Positions 46,508-56,183 are shown, counted from the stretch's first letter. The stretch: DNA of 64,000 bases from Chitinispirillum alkaliphilum (GCA_001045525.1 LDWW01000002.1:248001-312000); one strand, 5' to 3'. Translations and numbers: made by a program. The notes: generated from the sequence alone by a model not told the origin.

Positions 46508-49015
46508 TTACTGCTTGTCCTCATCCTTTTCCCTGTTTTCTCCCGGCAGCCTGGGTCTTGGATCTCTGTTTCCGTTTTGAGAGATATGGTATTGAGGGGC
46601 TTCATGCCCGGGAGCATATACTCTCTGCTCTCTTAGCACACTCAACATCTCTATAAGCCGTCTGTCCACACGCCAGTGGAATGTGCCCTGTTCATCGATA
46701 TTACCTGCAGGGATTCTACCAAGCAGCTCCATTACTTCATTTATGGTTTTAACTGCATACACATGAAATTTCCCTTCCTTGATGGCATCCGCGACATCTG
46801 GACGAAGGATAAGATTTCTTACATTTGCTGCAGGTATACAGACTCCCTGATTTCCGGTCAGGCCCTTAACTTTACAGATATCGTAGAAGCCTTCAATTTT
46901 TTCATTTACCCCGCCTATAGCCTGGACATTTCCCCACTGGTTAACAGAGCCGGTGATGGCAATATCCTGGCGGATTTCGATATTGGCAAATGAGCTTAAC
47001 AGACAGACAAGTTCAGCAATAGAGGCGCTGTCGCCCTCAATCATGCCATAGCTTTGTTCCATAGTGATACTTGCAGAGAGGGCCAAAGGATGTTTCAGAG
47101 CATATTTATTGCGCAGATATCCCTCCAGTATAAGCATTGCCTTATCAAAGCTCTGTCCGCTCAGACGACTTTCTCTTTCGATATTTATTATACCCGCGGT
47201 ACCGATCCCCACACTGGCAGTAACCCTTGAAGGTCTTCCAAATGCGTAGTCTCCAAGCTGAATCACAGATAACCCGTTCACCTGCCCCACCGCAACACCA
47301 TCTATTGAGATGAGCAGAGTTTCGTTTTCAAACAGTTCCTCTATTTTTTCTGATATGAGATTAGACCTGAAAATTTTCTCTTCTTCAGCTTTACGGATAT
47401 GTTTTTTACGTACCACATCAGAATTATCCTGCCTTGCCCAGTAACTGGCCTCCATTATCATATCTGCCAGACGGCTAAGCTCTGCGGTGATCTTGTTTTT
47501 ATCCCCCGCCAGACGAGCCCCGATTCTTACCGTTTCACCTACAGCCTCAGCATCGAAGGGCAAAACGTGTGAATGTATATTCCCCTGCTTTTTAATAAAT
47601 TTGGCAAGCTGAAGATCTATATCCTCCTTACGTTCCATCTCGGAGGTAAAATCAGCCTTTACCTTAAAAATCTCCCTGAAATCCTCATCATAGAGCTGCA
47701 TTAAGTGATAGAGGAGCGGATTCCCCACAGCAACGATCTTTATATCCAGAGGTATCTGCTCAGGTTTGAGAGATGAGGTGGCAAACACCCCGAAAGGGTC
47801 ATACATATGATACTCAAGACTGCTGCTCTTTATGGTTCTTTTGAGTTCTTTCCAAACCAGGGGTTCCAGAAGAGTCTCCATGAGATTAATCACCAGATAC
47901 CCTCCGTTTGCCCGAAGAATACTTCCCGCTTTTATATTGTTGAAATTGGTCATCAGCTGCCCGGAACGGTCAAATGAGCCATGAATCGTGCCAAAGAGGT
48001 TCTTGTAATTGGGTGACTCCTCTATTACCACCGGTGATCCTTTGGTTTTCCCGTTATCCACCACCACGTTTACTTTGTATTCGGGGAATGAAGAATCACC
48101 CGTTTGAGGTGCTACACCCATAAGGGCGGCCATCTGCTGCTTTTGAGGATCCTGTTTGTCCTGGAATTTATTTATATTTTCTATTAAATCCTCTTTCAGA
48201 CGATCAAACCAGGAGTTTAGCTTCTCATTTTTAAATTGCTCTTTAAGATCTCTTATCCCTGGTTCGATAAATCCTTTCGCAAAACTCTTCTCGATATTTC
48301 TCAGCTCCTCATGGAGCATCCTCCCAAGCTCCTCTCTTTGGGAAAGTATCGTTGAGACTTTCTGACCCAGGAGCTGTTGGTTTTCGGTGATCTCCTTTTT
48401 ATGCTCTTCGTCGAGTTTATCGAAGTCCTCCTGACGCATCGGTTTTCCATCCACTTTAGGGATCATCGCAATCCTTCCATCGGGCATCTCCTGAAGCTGA
48501 AGGTTTTTCTCCTGAGCGAGCTTTTCAAGCTCCTGAATTGCCTCATTGGCCCTCTGTTCATAGGCCATGCTAAGGCGTTGCTTCTCTTTGCTGAAATCTT
48601 CCTGGCGAAAAGATTTGGGGATATCTTCTCTTAGCCTCTCAATAAACTCCTCCATCTGTTTTTTCAACACGTTCCCACTTCCAGCTTCAAGCGCTATGGC
48701 CAGCGGATGATCGGGTTGATCGAAATTGTTCACATAAATCCAATCACCAGGAACCGACTCCTCCTGCACTCTCTTATTAAGGACATCTTTTACCATGGCC
48801 ATTTTACCACTACCGTTTACCCCCGCGGCAAAGATATTATACCCGTTGTCCCTTATGCCAAGTCCAAGCTCTAAAGCCCTGTGTGCCCTGGGCTGACCGA
48901 TTATCTCCTCCAGAGAAGAGAGCTCATCGGTTGTCTCAAAAGAAAGATTTGCTCTGTTTATGTGCGGACCCAGATCTTCTGAGCTGAGCTCCAAAATCTT
49001 CTCTATTCCTGTCAT
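46508..49015 (-). CDS. Lon-type AAA+ protease (LonB/AAA_32 group)
   Basis: 835 residues from ATG 49015 (AAGGGGAAAG upstream). A Walker A-like GVNGSGK lies at about 65-71. The long middle (about 140-270) is a coiled-coil insertion rich in Glu, Lys and Gln. The C-terminal Lon protease domain has EGDSAS with the probable catalytic Ser at about 663, and GGVNEK with the Lys at about 706. This ATP-dependent group (AAA_32 plus Lon_C) is distinct from classic Lon in the position and length of its inserted domain, and degrades damaged or regulatory proteins in the cytoplasm. The final 30 residues are disordered and charged. Confidence 0.9.
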   Translation of the reverse strand: MTGIEKILELSSEDLGPHINRANLSFETTDELSSLEEIIGQPRAHRALELGLGIRDNGYNIFAAGVNGSGKMAMVKDVLNKRVQEESVPGDWIYVNNFDQPDHPLAIALEAGSGNVLKKQMEEFIERLREDIPKSFRQEDFSKEKQRLSMAYEQRANEAIQELEKLAQEKNLQLQEMPDGRIAMIPKVDGKPMRQEDFDKLDEEHKKEITENQQLLGQKVSTILSQREELGRMLHEELRNIEKSFAKGFIEPGIRDLKEQFKNEKLNSWFDRLKEDLIENINKFQDKQDPQKQQMAALMGVAPQTGDSSFPEYKVNVVVDNGKTKGSPVVIEESPNYKNLFGTIHGSFDRSGQLMTNFNNIKAGSILRANGGYLVINLMETLLEPLVWKELKRTIKSSSLEYHMYDPFGVFATSSLKPEQIPLDIKIVAVGNPLLYHLMQLYDEDFREIFKVKADFTSEMERKEDIDLQLAKFIKKQGNIHSHVLPFDAEAVGETVRIGARLAGDKNKITAELSRLADMIMEASYWARQDNSDVVRKKHIRKAEEEKIFRSNLISEKIEELFENETLLISIDGVAVGQVNGLSVIQLGDYAFGRPSRVTASVGIGTAGIINIERESRLSGQSFDKAMLILEGYLRNKYALKHPLALSASITMEQSYGMIEGDSASIAELVCLLSSFANIEIRQDIAITGSVNQWGNVQAIGGVNEKIEGFYDICKVKGLTGNQGVCIPAANVRNLILRPDVADAIKEGKFHVYAVKTINEVMELLGRIPAGNIDEQGTFHWRVDRRLIEMLSVLREQRVYAPGHEAPQYHISQNGNRDPRPRLPGENREKDEDKQ

Positions 49016-49370
49016 TGTGCTTTCCCCTTTTGATAGCGTTGGCAAAATCCCCACTCAAATAGAAGCCTTAATAATCTCACAGCCTTTTTTTTTGAGCCGC
49101 AAAAAGTATGCCCTGTAACAGAATGTTTTAAACTGAAAGGGTTAAAATAACAGTCCCGGGGAGGGGTAAAAAACGGAAACTGACCACCGGTTTATTTCTA
49201 CGAATACCATGCGTGCTGCTCACGGGGAGCCCTGCAAAAGGTGAGATTAATCCTGCTCAGTGAAACAGTCTGTGTGTGTTTCACATTGTACTGTATATAA
49301 GAAAAGGCTGTCTACTCAAAAAAAGTGTGTTTGGTTATTATCACATATCAGAGAAATGGGTACTGTATCA
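49016..49370. other. Intergenic region upstream of the Lon-type protease
   Basis: About 355 bases holding the promoter of the minus-strand protease gene. A CCGGGGAGGGG stretch (near 49157) and GTGTGTGTTTCACA-type short repeats are present; I find no gene, terminator or heat-shock operator (CIRCE) here. Confidence 0.45.
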
Positions 49371-49613
49371 TTATATTCTGCTCCACACAAGTTGGCCATT
49401 TCGGTAAACGCTTCTAATCCTGTGGAGCGGAACTGAGATAAGGCGTCCCAGCTCATCTTCAAGGGTAAAGCTACTACGATCAACAGAAACCACCCTCTCC
49501 AGAGGTATTTTCACTAATCCAACAATTCTGTCCTCATACACAATTTCAAATTCTGCATTCCCGAATGATTTGTCCCAGCGGATACGGCTCAGCAGTTTTT
49601 GTATCGGCACCAT
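49371..49613 (-). CDS. DUF504 / MJ1316 RNA cyclic-end recognition domain protein
   Basis: 80 residues that fit the single-domain DUF504 family (PF04457): VPIQKLLSRIRWDKSFGNAEFEIVYEDR ... RVVSVDRSSFTLEDELGRLISVPLHRIRSVYRNGQLVW. The family is predicted to recognise RNA 2',3'-cyclic-phosphate ends, the kind of end that RtcB ligates. An RtcB gene is encoded 7 kb away in this window. The protein is complete and cytoplasmic. It stands alone between the protease and the adenosine-deaminase-like gene, with 188 bases upstream that include a nine-C run near 49770. Confidence 0.82.
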   Translation of the reverse strand: MVPIQKLLSRIRWDKSFGNAEFEIVYEDRIVGLVKIPLERVVSVDRSSFTLEDELGRLISVPLHRIRSVYRNGQLVWSRI

Positions 49614-49801
49614 TATTTTTACTACAAAGGTTCAGGATAAAAAAATGTACCATTAATATATCACAGGCAATCATCATTCCTTTCCCAAGAAGAGGAGATG
49701 ATAACCGGGCGCATGCCTCGCGGTCACAACACCCGAAACAAGTAATTATGTAAGTCTGCTCATCAATCCCCCCCCCAGGCCCTACCCGCATTACCAGGAA
49801 A

Positions 49802-51292
49802 TCAAAGCATAATATTTGCAATCATTTTTTCAAATTCTGAAAACCTTTGGTCAAGATCTCTCAACATATAATCCTTCTCATGATCTTCAAGAAATGAGTA
49901 AATTATACTGTTATACACATAACTCTTAACCTCTTCGTATGAAGGTTTATATCTTGTGACCAGAAGCAGATACTCATCAGAGAGATTATTTCTCGATACT
50001 CCGGGGTCATCTGTTGAAATGACCATTGGCACATTAAACATTGAATATATCCTGTAGGGATGATCATTATCCTTAACGCCCAATATAAACTCATTACTTG
50101 TAAAATTGATCTCAATGGCTATGGAATCATTTCTGAGTTTTTCCACTAACTCAAAACTGCTAAATTCATAAGGAAGACTCACACCATGACCAATTCTTTG
50201 AGCACCGGCAATGTGAACAGCTTCATTCATATGGAAAACAAGTTGTTCAGGTTCAACCATACCGATTGTCAGCTCCCCCGCATGCAACGATTTTTTTACA
50301 TCAGGAAAATTTCTTTTCAGGTAATTGAAAAACATCATGTGCAGTGTATAATCCCTAAGGGCAATGAAATTATTCTCCGGACCAACGATATTCACCCCGA
50401 CAATAAGATCTGAGGTGTCCGCGGCCTTAAACCCTGAGAGCAGGTCGATATAAACCTGCAGGGGTGATGATGTCCTCGATGCATAGGTTTGATACCTGAT
50501 CCGTACCCGGTTTGTATCAATATTCACCTGACTACTATCGATCCGACCCACAAAATTTTCCAGAGTTTCTTTGAAATGAGGGGTGGTGAGACAAACAGAG
50601 TCAATTACGGCCAGAATACTATCAACCGTTTGCTGATCCGCTGCGCTGCTCAGAAGACTGTCATACATTTGATAATCTGGAATTGAATCTGCTGTAACCC
50701 CAACTTTCGAAAGCATGGTTTCAATATAGGATACGTTTTCTTTTTCAGCTCTTTTCTGCAAACTCTCAAGTCCAAGGTGCATATATTCAGCTGAAACGGG
50801 TGAAAAATAGCTGAAAGTATTAAAGAATTGCTGGTCTGGGGGCAGTCTGTCAAAGTAATTACCATAATCCTTATTGGACCATGATGCCAGGAGTTTCATG
50901 TAAAGCTGATTATTGCTGCGTAAACTATCGACTGTTATGCAGCTTACGCATGCAGAGTCCCGGATTTTAAGTTTCTGAGATTCAATATACCAGTTATTCT
51001 TTTTTACCCATTCAAGATAGGTCTCTGTATAGATAGCCCCTGAATAGTGGTGATGAAGATCCCCTCCTTTAGGCATTGCGGTGAGAAACTGTCTCAGGGC
51101 TGCACTGTTTACCGGATTTGAACTAACTAAACTCTCAAAGTACTGCTCCGTTAACTGGTAATACTTTTCATCTATATTTTGCGATAAACCACAAAAAACA
51201 GCCCCTATGGAAACAGAAGTAACAACTGCAATTCTACCTAAAAATGTAATTTTACTTTTTGTCACAAATTTTTTCAACAGCGAGAGTAGCAC
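49802..51292 (-). CDS. Exported adenosine deaminase-like amidohydrolase
   Basis: 496 residues from GTG 51292 (AAAGGA six bases upstream); a TTG at 51322 is the alternative. The N-terminal hydrophobic stretch (FLGRIAVVTSVSIGAVFCGLS) is a signal peptide or anchor. Adenosine deaminase motifs are in order: KGGDLHHHYSGA with metal His pair at about 80-82, SLHAGE, RIGHG and STDDPGV with the metal Asp. The layout and an extra N-terminal region resemble secreted ADGF/CECR1-type deaminases. It would convert extracytoplasmic adenosine to inosine, or act on another purine. No purine genes are nearby. Confidence 0.85.
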   Translation of the reverse strand: MLLSLLKKFVTKSKITFLGRIAVVTSVSIGAVFCGLSQNIDEKYYQLTEQYFESLVSSNPVNSAALRQFLTAMPKGGDLHHHYSGAIYTETYLEWVKKNNWYIESQKLKIRDSACVSCITVDSLRSNNQLYMKLLASWSNKDYGNYFDRLPPDQQFFNTFSYFSPVSAEYMHLGLESLQKRAEKENVSYIETMLSKVGVTADSIPDYQMYDSLLSSAADQQTVDSILAVIDSVCLTTPHFKETLENFVGRIDSSQVNIDTNRVRIRYQTYASRTSSPLQVYIDLLSGFKAADTSDLIVGVNIVGPENNFIALRDYTLHMMFFNYLKRNFPDVKKSLHAGELTIGMVEPEQLVFHMNEAVHIAGAQRIGHGVSLPYEFSSFELVEKLRNDSIAIEINFTSNEFILGVKDNDHPYRIYSMFNVPMVISTDDPGVSRNNLSDEYLLLVTRYKPSYEEVKSYVYNSIIYSFLEDHEKDYMLRDLDQRFSEFEKMIANIML

Positions 51293-51403
51293 GATTTTTC
51301 CTTTCGTAAATGTGAAAAACAAACAAGAGAATATCAGGCATTAGGATAAGTATATCTGTTCGGGTCATCGCTAAGGCGAACGTTCCCCTTACCATACATA
51401 CAT

Positions 51404-51790
51404 TTATTACTCCGGCAATTAAACTTGCATAAAAATTTTCTCCACCTATTTCACAGGGCGAACGGCAGTAAGCTCCTAAAAAAAACTATCGGGTACAAAT
51501 CCGCCCCAATCACTGGCGAATGAGCGCTTTCGCCGTTCCTTTCCAGAAGCCAATTGTTCGAGTCCTCGAGTTTTGGCCCTTCCCCGGCGAAAGCGCGAAT
51601 ATTGGAGCCTGTGTGGGGCTCCCAAGGCGTTCTTTGCCTACTTTCTTTGGCCCTGGAAAGAAAGTAGGTCGGGTTTTGGGGCTGAAGGCCCCAATTGTTT
51701 TTGAAACAGCGCTTCTTAGCGCTGGACTCTTAAAAAAAAATAATGAAACTCAAACACTCTCTTATGCGTATATAATTGCCGGAGTAATAA
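51404..51790 (-). repeat. R1 interspersed element, copy 3 (full length, inverted)
   Basis: 387 bases bounded by TTATTACTCCGGCAATTA and TAATTGCCGGAGTAATAA, a perfect 18-bp terminal inverted repeat. In reverse complement the interior matches copies 1 and 2, with about 75 extra bases (near 51520-51600). Between the repeat and the adenosine-deaminase gene the sequence is AT-rich and without a gene. Confidence 0.85.
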
Positions 51791-51984
51791 CCCTCTTTCA
51801 GGCTCCTTTTACAAATTAGAAACAGCAGCAGATACAATATAATGCAAATTCCCTTTTGTTACAAAAGATTTGTTAAGCATTTTTAAAAAACATTTTAAAG
51901 ATGAGAGTTGATTCAATATTTTGATTTTACGACAGGTTTGTGCTGCCGGGTAATGAAAACATGCAGGCTTTTCTGACCTTAATC

Positions 51985-52210
51985 CTCGCAGCGCTATAGA
52001 CATGGAACCGAGGAGGCATGACGAGCACAGAGGACGCCCCTAAAAATCCCTGGTGAAGGTGAACCGGAAAGTCTACAGTGAGCAGTCTGGTCGAACTGTC
52101 AGCGGCAGGCGCCCAGAGTATTTCTATTCCTTAGCTTTTGATTGTTACCATGGGCCTCGGATACCAAAACTCCCTTTTTCTAACTTTCCATACTCAAACC
52201 AGAATGGCCA
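51985..52210 (+). repeat. R2-related diverged copy
   Basis: CTCGCAGCGCTATAGAC and GGTGAACCGGAAAGTCTACAGTGAGCAGTCTGGTCGAACTGTC align with the R2 core of copy A, followed by GGCGCCCAGAGTATT and the ATTCCTTAGCTTTTGATTGTTACC tail also found at 44335. It is non-coding and ends about 100 bases before the stop of the EEP gene. Confidence 0.6.
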
Positions 52211-52308
52211 ATATGCACACACGATACTCAATTTGTAAAGTGTAATGATTTCCAGATAAATTCTAAAAAAAATAGCAATACACCTAATCAAGCAGTTAAT
52301 GATAGGTT

Positions 52309-53160
52309 TTATACTTCTGGTTTGAGGGTAAATTGCACCACGAGAGGAAAGTGGTCTGAAGAGCAGACTGTATTTAGACGAAGTGGTGAACCGGGCAGAA
52401 CTGTCAGGTACCGGCCGGTATAAAAGATATGATCAAGCTCTTTGTTCATTACGGGAAATCTTGCAAACCGCTTTCCATCAAAATACACCCGATGCATTTG
52501 GGCATCCCGTGCCATACTCAAAAGTGAATTGATTCGTCTTTTGCTCCAGGTGTTGAAATCTCCTGCGAGAATCACAGGGCCTTTGTGGGACCGGACATAC
52601 AGAAATGTTTCATGCAGTTGTTTGAGGTAATCCTCAATGCCGAGTTTATAGTTAATCGCATGGATGTTGACAATAAGAAGAGTCAATGCATGCAGATTCA
52701 GATTATAGGTTGAAAACAGCACTGATTTTGGCGTTTTCAGAATCGGCTCTGTTGCCTGAGTGATATACCCCCGCTCAGTTTCGGAGGGATATCTGGCAGC
52801 GGTAAGAACCCCACAATGTGCATTATGACGAGAGGCATAAATGTTTGGAGATGAGATCCAGCTCATAAGAAATTGCTCTTCTATAGCTCTTTTCAGTGAT
52901 TCTGTAAGCATTGCCTCCTGCAAAATGACAAAATCCGGGTTGTAGATTTCTATAAGATTGCGCATGTCACCCAGAAAAGAGCAGCATTTCTGTTTATTGA
53001 TATTCCAGTTCAAAATCGAAAAGCAATCACCTTTGCACAACTTTTTACGCTTGGGTATTACTCCACCACACACAACGGATGCTTTTAGTGCAGCTGAGTA
53101 GCTCAGAAACTGTTTCAGTATAAATGAAGTTGCGATGGCAAACACCTCCTTCAAAACCAC
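52309..53160 (-). CDS. Endonuclease/exonuclease/phosphatase-fold protein
   Basis: 283 residues. Fold motifs are present in order: ILNWNIN (about 48-54), PDFVILQEAM with the metal Glu (about 75-84), VLLTAARYPSE-like strand, IHAINYK, ILAGDFNTW (about 197-205) and a final SDHFPLVVQF with the catalytic Asp-His. These define the EEP superfamily of metal-dependent nucleases and phosphodiesterases. The first 35 residues are hydrophobic with no clear cleavage site, so it could be anchored. The reading starts at GTG 53160; AAGGAGG lies within that reading, so the true start may be a little downstream. Substrate unknown. Confidence 0.8.
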   Translation of the reverse strand: MVLKEVFAIATSFILKQFLSYSAALKASVVCGGVIPKRKKLCKGDCFSILNWNINKQKCCSFLGDMRNLIEIYNPDFVILQEAMLTESLKRAIEEQFLMSWISSPNIYASRHNAHCGVLTAARYPSETERGYITQATEPILKTPKSVLFSTYNLNLHALTLLIVNIHAINYKLGIEDYLKQLHETFLYVRSHKGPVILAGDFNTWSKRRINSLLSMARDAQMHRVYFDGKRFARFPVMNKELDHIFYTGRYLTVLPGSPLRLNTVCSSDHFPLVVQFTLKPEV

Positions 53161-53417
53161 TGTGGTCTGCTTTTGTATGTACCGTACACAGAGAACTGAT
53201 TAAGACTGCTGCATCAAGACAGGAACAGGGGGATTAATTGTAAAACAATAAAATATAAGTGAGGTAAGAACCAAATCAATTTTCTTGTTTTTCGGGGCTG
53301 AATTAAGCAGCAGGTTAGTCCACAGGTTCATTTCAATGGTCTTGAGGGTAGCAGTTTATTATTTTATACTGAATTATACTTTTGCTGCCACAGATCCGAC
53401 GTTAGAAAGGAATACTC

Positions 53418-53678
53418 ATGACATTTGAAGAAATGGTGCAGCTGGCCAGGGATAGAAAAGTCCAAATGCCCCAGGGAAGTTCTACAACTGAGCTGTTTAA
53501 GAAAGGTGCTCATGGGATCGGGAAAAAACTGGTTGAAGAAGCTGCTGAGTCCTGGATGGCAGCAGTTCACGAGAGCGAAGAAGACCTTGCGCTGGAGCTC
53601 TCGCAGCTTCTCTATTATGTAGCTGTAATGATGGGTGAAAAAGATATTCCAATTGAAGAGGTGTACAAAAGATTATGA
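53418..53678 (+). CDS. hisE: Phosphoribosyl-ATP pyrophosphohydrolase
   Basis: 86 residues, the size of stand-alone HisE, with AAAGGAA upstream of ATG 53418. The signature is KKLVEEAAESWMAAVHESEEDLALELSQLLYYVAVMM, where the EExxE and ExxxL(Y)Y acids bind Mg2+ and pyrophosphate. It hydrolyses phosphoribosyl-ATP to phosphoribosyl-AMP, the second step of histidine synthesis. Its stop overlaps the hisG start by four bases (ATGA), so steps one and two are coupled. The remaining his genes are not in this window. Confidence 0.93.
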   Translation: MTFEEMVQLARDRKVQMPQGSSTTELFKKGAHGIGKKLVEEAAESWMAAVHESEEDLALELSQLLYYVAVMMGEKDIPIEEVYKRL

Positions 53679-54517
53679 TTAAAATCGCACTGCCAAACAA
53701 GGGTATGCTCTTTGAACCGGCTTTAAGTCTGTTTAAAGCATGCGGATATAAAGTGTCCAAAACTCGTAAAACTCTCTCCAGCACAGACCCTGAAAACGGA
53801 GTCGAATTTTTCTTTCTCAGACCAGACGACATCCCGATGTATGTGGGAAAAGGGATAATTGACGCAGGCGTAACGGGGGTTGACTTTGAAGCTGAAGCTG
53901 GTTCACTTTGTGAGAAAGTTCTTGATCTGGGGTTTTGTAAGTCAAGACATTTTGCAGCAGTTCCGGACAAATCTGATATCAGCTCTCTGGAGCAGCTCCG
54001 TGACAAGCGCATAGCCACAAGTTATCCCGGCATAGTGGAGAATTATTTCGGTTCACCATGTCCGGAAATTATCCCCCTTACAGGTGCGGTCGAAATAAGC
54101 GTCAGTCTTGGTGTTGCAGATGCTGTAGTTGATGTTGTGGAGACAGGCACCACTTTAAAACAGGCGGGGCTTCGTATTCTTGGTGAGCCGCTCTTCAGCT
54201 CCCAGGCTGCACTCTTTGCACATCCCGGCAGAAGCTTACTTCCCGACTTACTTACTTTAAAAAAACGTCTTGAAGGTAAACTGGTTGCAACCGCCTGGAT
54301 GATGGTTGAATACGATGTCAATGCTGATACACTGGAAAAAGCGTGTGCTGTTACCCCCGGCCTCTCCTCCCCCACTGTTAGTCCACTCTATAACAAAGGG
54401 TGGTTTGCAGTCAAGGCGATGGTCAAAAAAAATGAATCCAATCTGGTCATGGACAAACTGTCAGATTTGGGGTGCAAAGGTATTCTGCTGACATCAATCG
54501 AAAGTGCCCGTATCTAA
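53675..54517 (+). CDS. hisG: ATP phosphoribosyltransferase, long form
   Basis: 280 residues, the long HisG form with a C-terminal regulatory domain. It has KIALPNKGMLFEPAL at the N-terminus, DAGVTGVDF at about 66-74, RIATSYPGIVENYF, and ADAVVDVVETGTTLKQAGLRI with the PRPP-binding E-T-G-T-T. The last about 75 residues (YDVNADTLEKACAVTPGLSSPTVSPL...KGILLTSIESARI) match the ACT-like domain that mediates histidine feedback inhibition. It catalyses the first committed step of histidine synthesis. Encoded four bases into hisE. Confidence 0.94.
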   Translation: MIKIALPNKGMLFEPALSLFKACGYKVSKTRKTLSSTDPENGVEFFFLRPDDIPMYVGKGIIDAGVTGVDFEAEAGSLCEKVLDLGFCKSRHFAAVPDKSDISSLEQLRDKRIATSYPGIVENYFGSPCPEIIPLTGAVEISVSLGVADAVVDVVETGTTLKQAGLRILGEPLFSSQAALFAHPGRSLLPDLLTLKKRLEGKLVATAWMMVEYDVNADTLEKACAVTPGLSSPTVSPLYNKGWFAVKAMVKKNESNLVMDKLSDLGCKGILLTSIESARI

Positions 54518-54594
54518 AACGGTGTAGGTGGCACTTTCCGTACCTGAGGCCACCCGCGCCATGCGCCCAGAATATTCTCAAAACAGAAATAAAT

Positions 54595-54985
54595 TAAGAA
54601 TTATCTGGATGGGAAAAGCCTTTCCCTCGCTGCAGCTTCAGGTGCGGACACCTGAATCTTCCGCTACCCATTCAATGCGGTCGTACATCACGGGGGCACG
54701 CTAAGGTAAGCGATATTGTAGCCCTTTAGATTGAAAATTCATGTATAAAACAATAGCTTGTGTGAATAGTGTAGTATAAAACACATCTGCGATGATTGAT
54801 ACAAATACTGCCCGGGTAAACCGCGCAAGGGGGGACGGAAGGTGGACAATTCCTATTGTCCAGTCCCCTCAAAGGGCGGAGCGTCTTCGCGAAGCCCTAC
54901 AAACGAGGGACCGATCCCGCATTCTGCGGGAGAGCCTGTAGGAGAACCGGTGCCGTCTTCGGCATGCGCCCAAATCACTCTTACT
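54595..54985 (+). repeat. R2 interspersed structured repeat, copy D
   Basis: About 390 bases matching copy A at 37631. The 5' module has TGGATGGG (54606) facing CCCATTCA (54667, one G-U pair), and TTCAGGTG-CGGA-CACCTGAA (54637-54656). The core holds the hairpin TGGACAAT-TCCT-ATTGTCCA (54843-54862) and CCCGCA-TTC-TGCGGG. A shorter R2-tail scrap precedes it at 54521-54575 directly after hisG. No gene lies in the 804-base gap. Confidence 0.85.
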
Positions 54986-55005
54986 CTTACTCTTACTCTT
55001 ACTCT
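54977..55005 (+). repeat. ACTCTT hexamer microsatellite at the end of R2 copy D
   Basis: About five units of ACTCTT. The R2 copy at 9975 ends with a single ATTCTTACTCTTA, so the array looks like a local expansion of the R2 end. Confidence 0.85.
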
Positions 55006-55321
55006 ATACAAAGCATAATATTTTTTCTCCTTGTGTTTGACCGGCCCTCTTTTATATATTGTAAAACACTATATGAAATCACTGTTGCTATACATTATAG
55101 TAATACTTATTAGCAGTGTTTTCTTTACCGGTTCGTTTTGGCCACGACAAAGATGCACGCCCGACCCAACAAGGCCAGACAAATCCCTTATTTGTAAATA
55201 ATTTTACATCACTCTGTGGCATTTACTCTGAGTGATAATTTGCTCTTAACTATGTATTGATGGTAAAAAATCCACAATTTGGTGTGATATTTACCATAAA
55301 AGACATTCATAAGGAGAATAG

Positions 55322-56173
55322 ATGAAAAGGATACATCTAAAACTGCTGATTATTTTGTCTGTTGCAGTTATCACACATGCTCAAACCTATCTCACCGGTG
55401 AAGTCAAGGGGACCCTGCAAAGGGGCGAATATATCGTCACAGGCACTCTTTATATATTATCCGGCCAATCCCTGACCATAGAGCCGGGAACAGTAATCTA
55501 TTTTGAGCAATTCTCCGGGATAAAAGTTCTCGGTACACTGATCTGTGAGGGAACACCGGACAATCCCATTGTTCTTACCAGTATACGGGAGAGACCAAGC
55601 CAGATACGTGCTACCCCCGAAGCTTTTGACTGGAACGGTATTGAGGTAACCAACGATGCCATCTACACCTCCGTCTCACAAACAAAAATACGGCACAGCA
55701 TTTTTGGAATGAACATAAGATCCCCAAACACCAGTGTGCGTATCGACAGAGTTGAATTCCTTAACAACGGTTATGGAAGTGTTGTGCGCGAGGGAAAAAT
55801 TATCGAGGTACAACAAAACTTCCCCTTCAGCATATCATGGAATATTAACGGAGACCATTTAGTGATTAAAAGAGGCGACTCTGATACCTCAGACTCTATA
55901 TCCGCTCCAAAGCATCCTGAACAGAGGGACTTTTCAACAGGAAAAATGATAACCCGCAGTCTCACAGCTGCAGTATTCGCTGGTACAGCTGCTCTTTTCA
56001 CTTACAACCAGATTCAATATTCAAGAAACCGGACAATGTACGATAGTAAGGAAAATCCGCAGGCTGCACAGCATTACCGTGAGAAATATACATCGAATAA
56101 CAGGTGGCGTATTATCGCCGGTTCTGCTGCTATGAGTGCAGTCGCAGGATTCAGTATCACTTTTCTATTCTAA
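55322..56173 (+). CDS. Exported beta-strand-rich anchored protein (module copy 1)
   Basis: 283 residues, with GGAGAATAG before ATG 55322. Signal peptide LLIILSVAVITHA|QTYLTG. Residues about 20-150 carry SGQSLTIEPGTVIYFEQFSGIKVLGTLICEGTPDNPIVLTS, a pattern common at the start of right-handed beta-helix or adhesin-type proteins. A low-complexity stretch (SDTSDSISAP) follows, then two hydrophobic helices near residues 210-230 and 262-283, so it is likely membrane-anchored at its C-terminus. It pairs with the large lipoprotein encoded next; the same arrangement repeats at 59591. No enzymatic motif. Confidence 0.7.
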   Translation: MKRIHLKLLIILSVAVITHAQTYLTGEVKGTLQRGEYIVTGTLYILSGQSLTIEPGTVIYFEQFSGIKVLGTLICEGTPDNPIVLTSIRERPSQIRATPEAFDWNGIEVTNDAIYTSVSQTKIRHSIFGMNIRSPNTSVRIDRVEFLNNGYGSVVREGKIIEVQQNFPFSISWNINGDHLVIKRGDSDTSDSISAPKHPEQRDFSTGKMITRSLTAAVFAGTAALFTYNQIQYSRNRTMYDSKENPQAAQHYREKYTSNNRWRIIAGSAAMSAVAGFSITFLF

Positions 56174-56183
56174 GGAGAAAAAT

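Noticed and set aside
49546-49821. 91-residue minus-strand frame overlapping the DUF504 gene
   Set aside because: It overlaps the well-supported DUF504 gene in another frame and crosses a nine-C run; no family resemblance.
37631-54985. R2 repeats considered as integron attC sites
   Set aside because: They lack the R'/R'' core sites (RYYYAAC/GTTRRRY pairs) and do not alternate with single-gene cassettes; no integrase is present.
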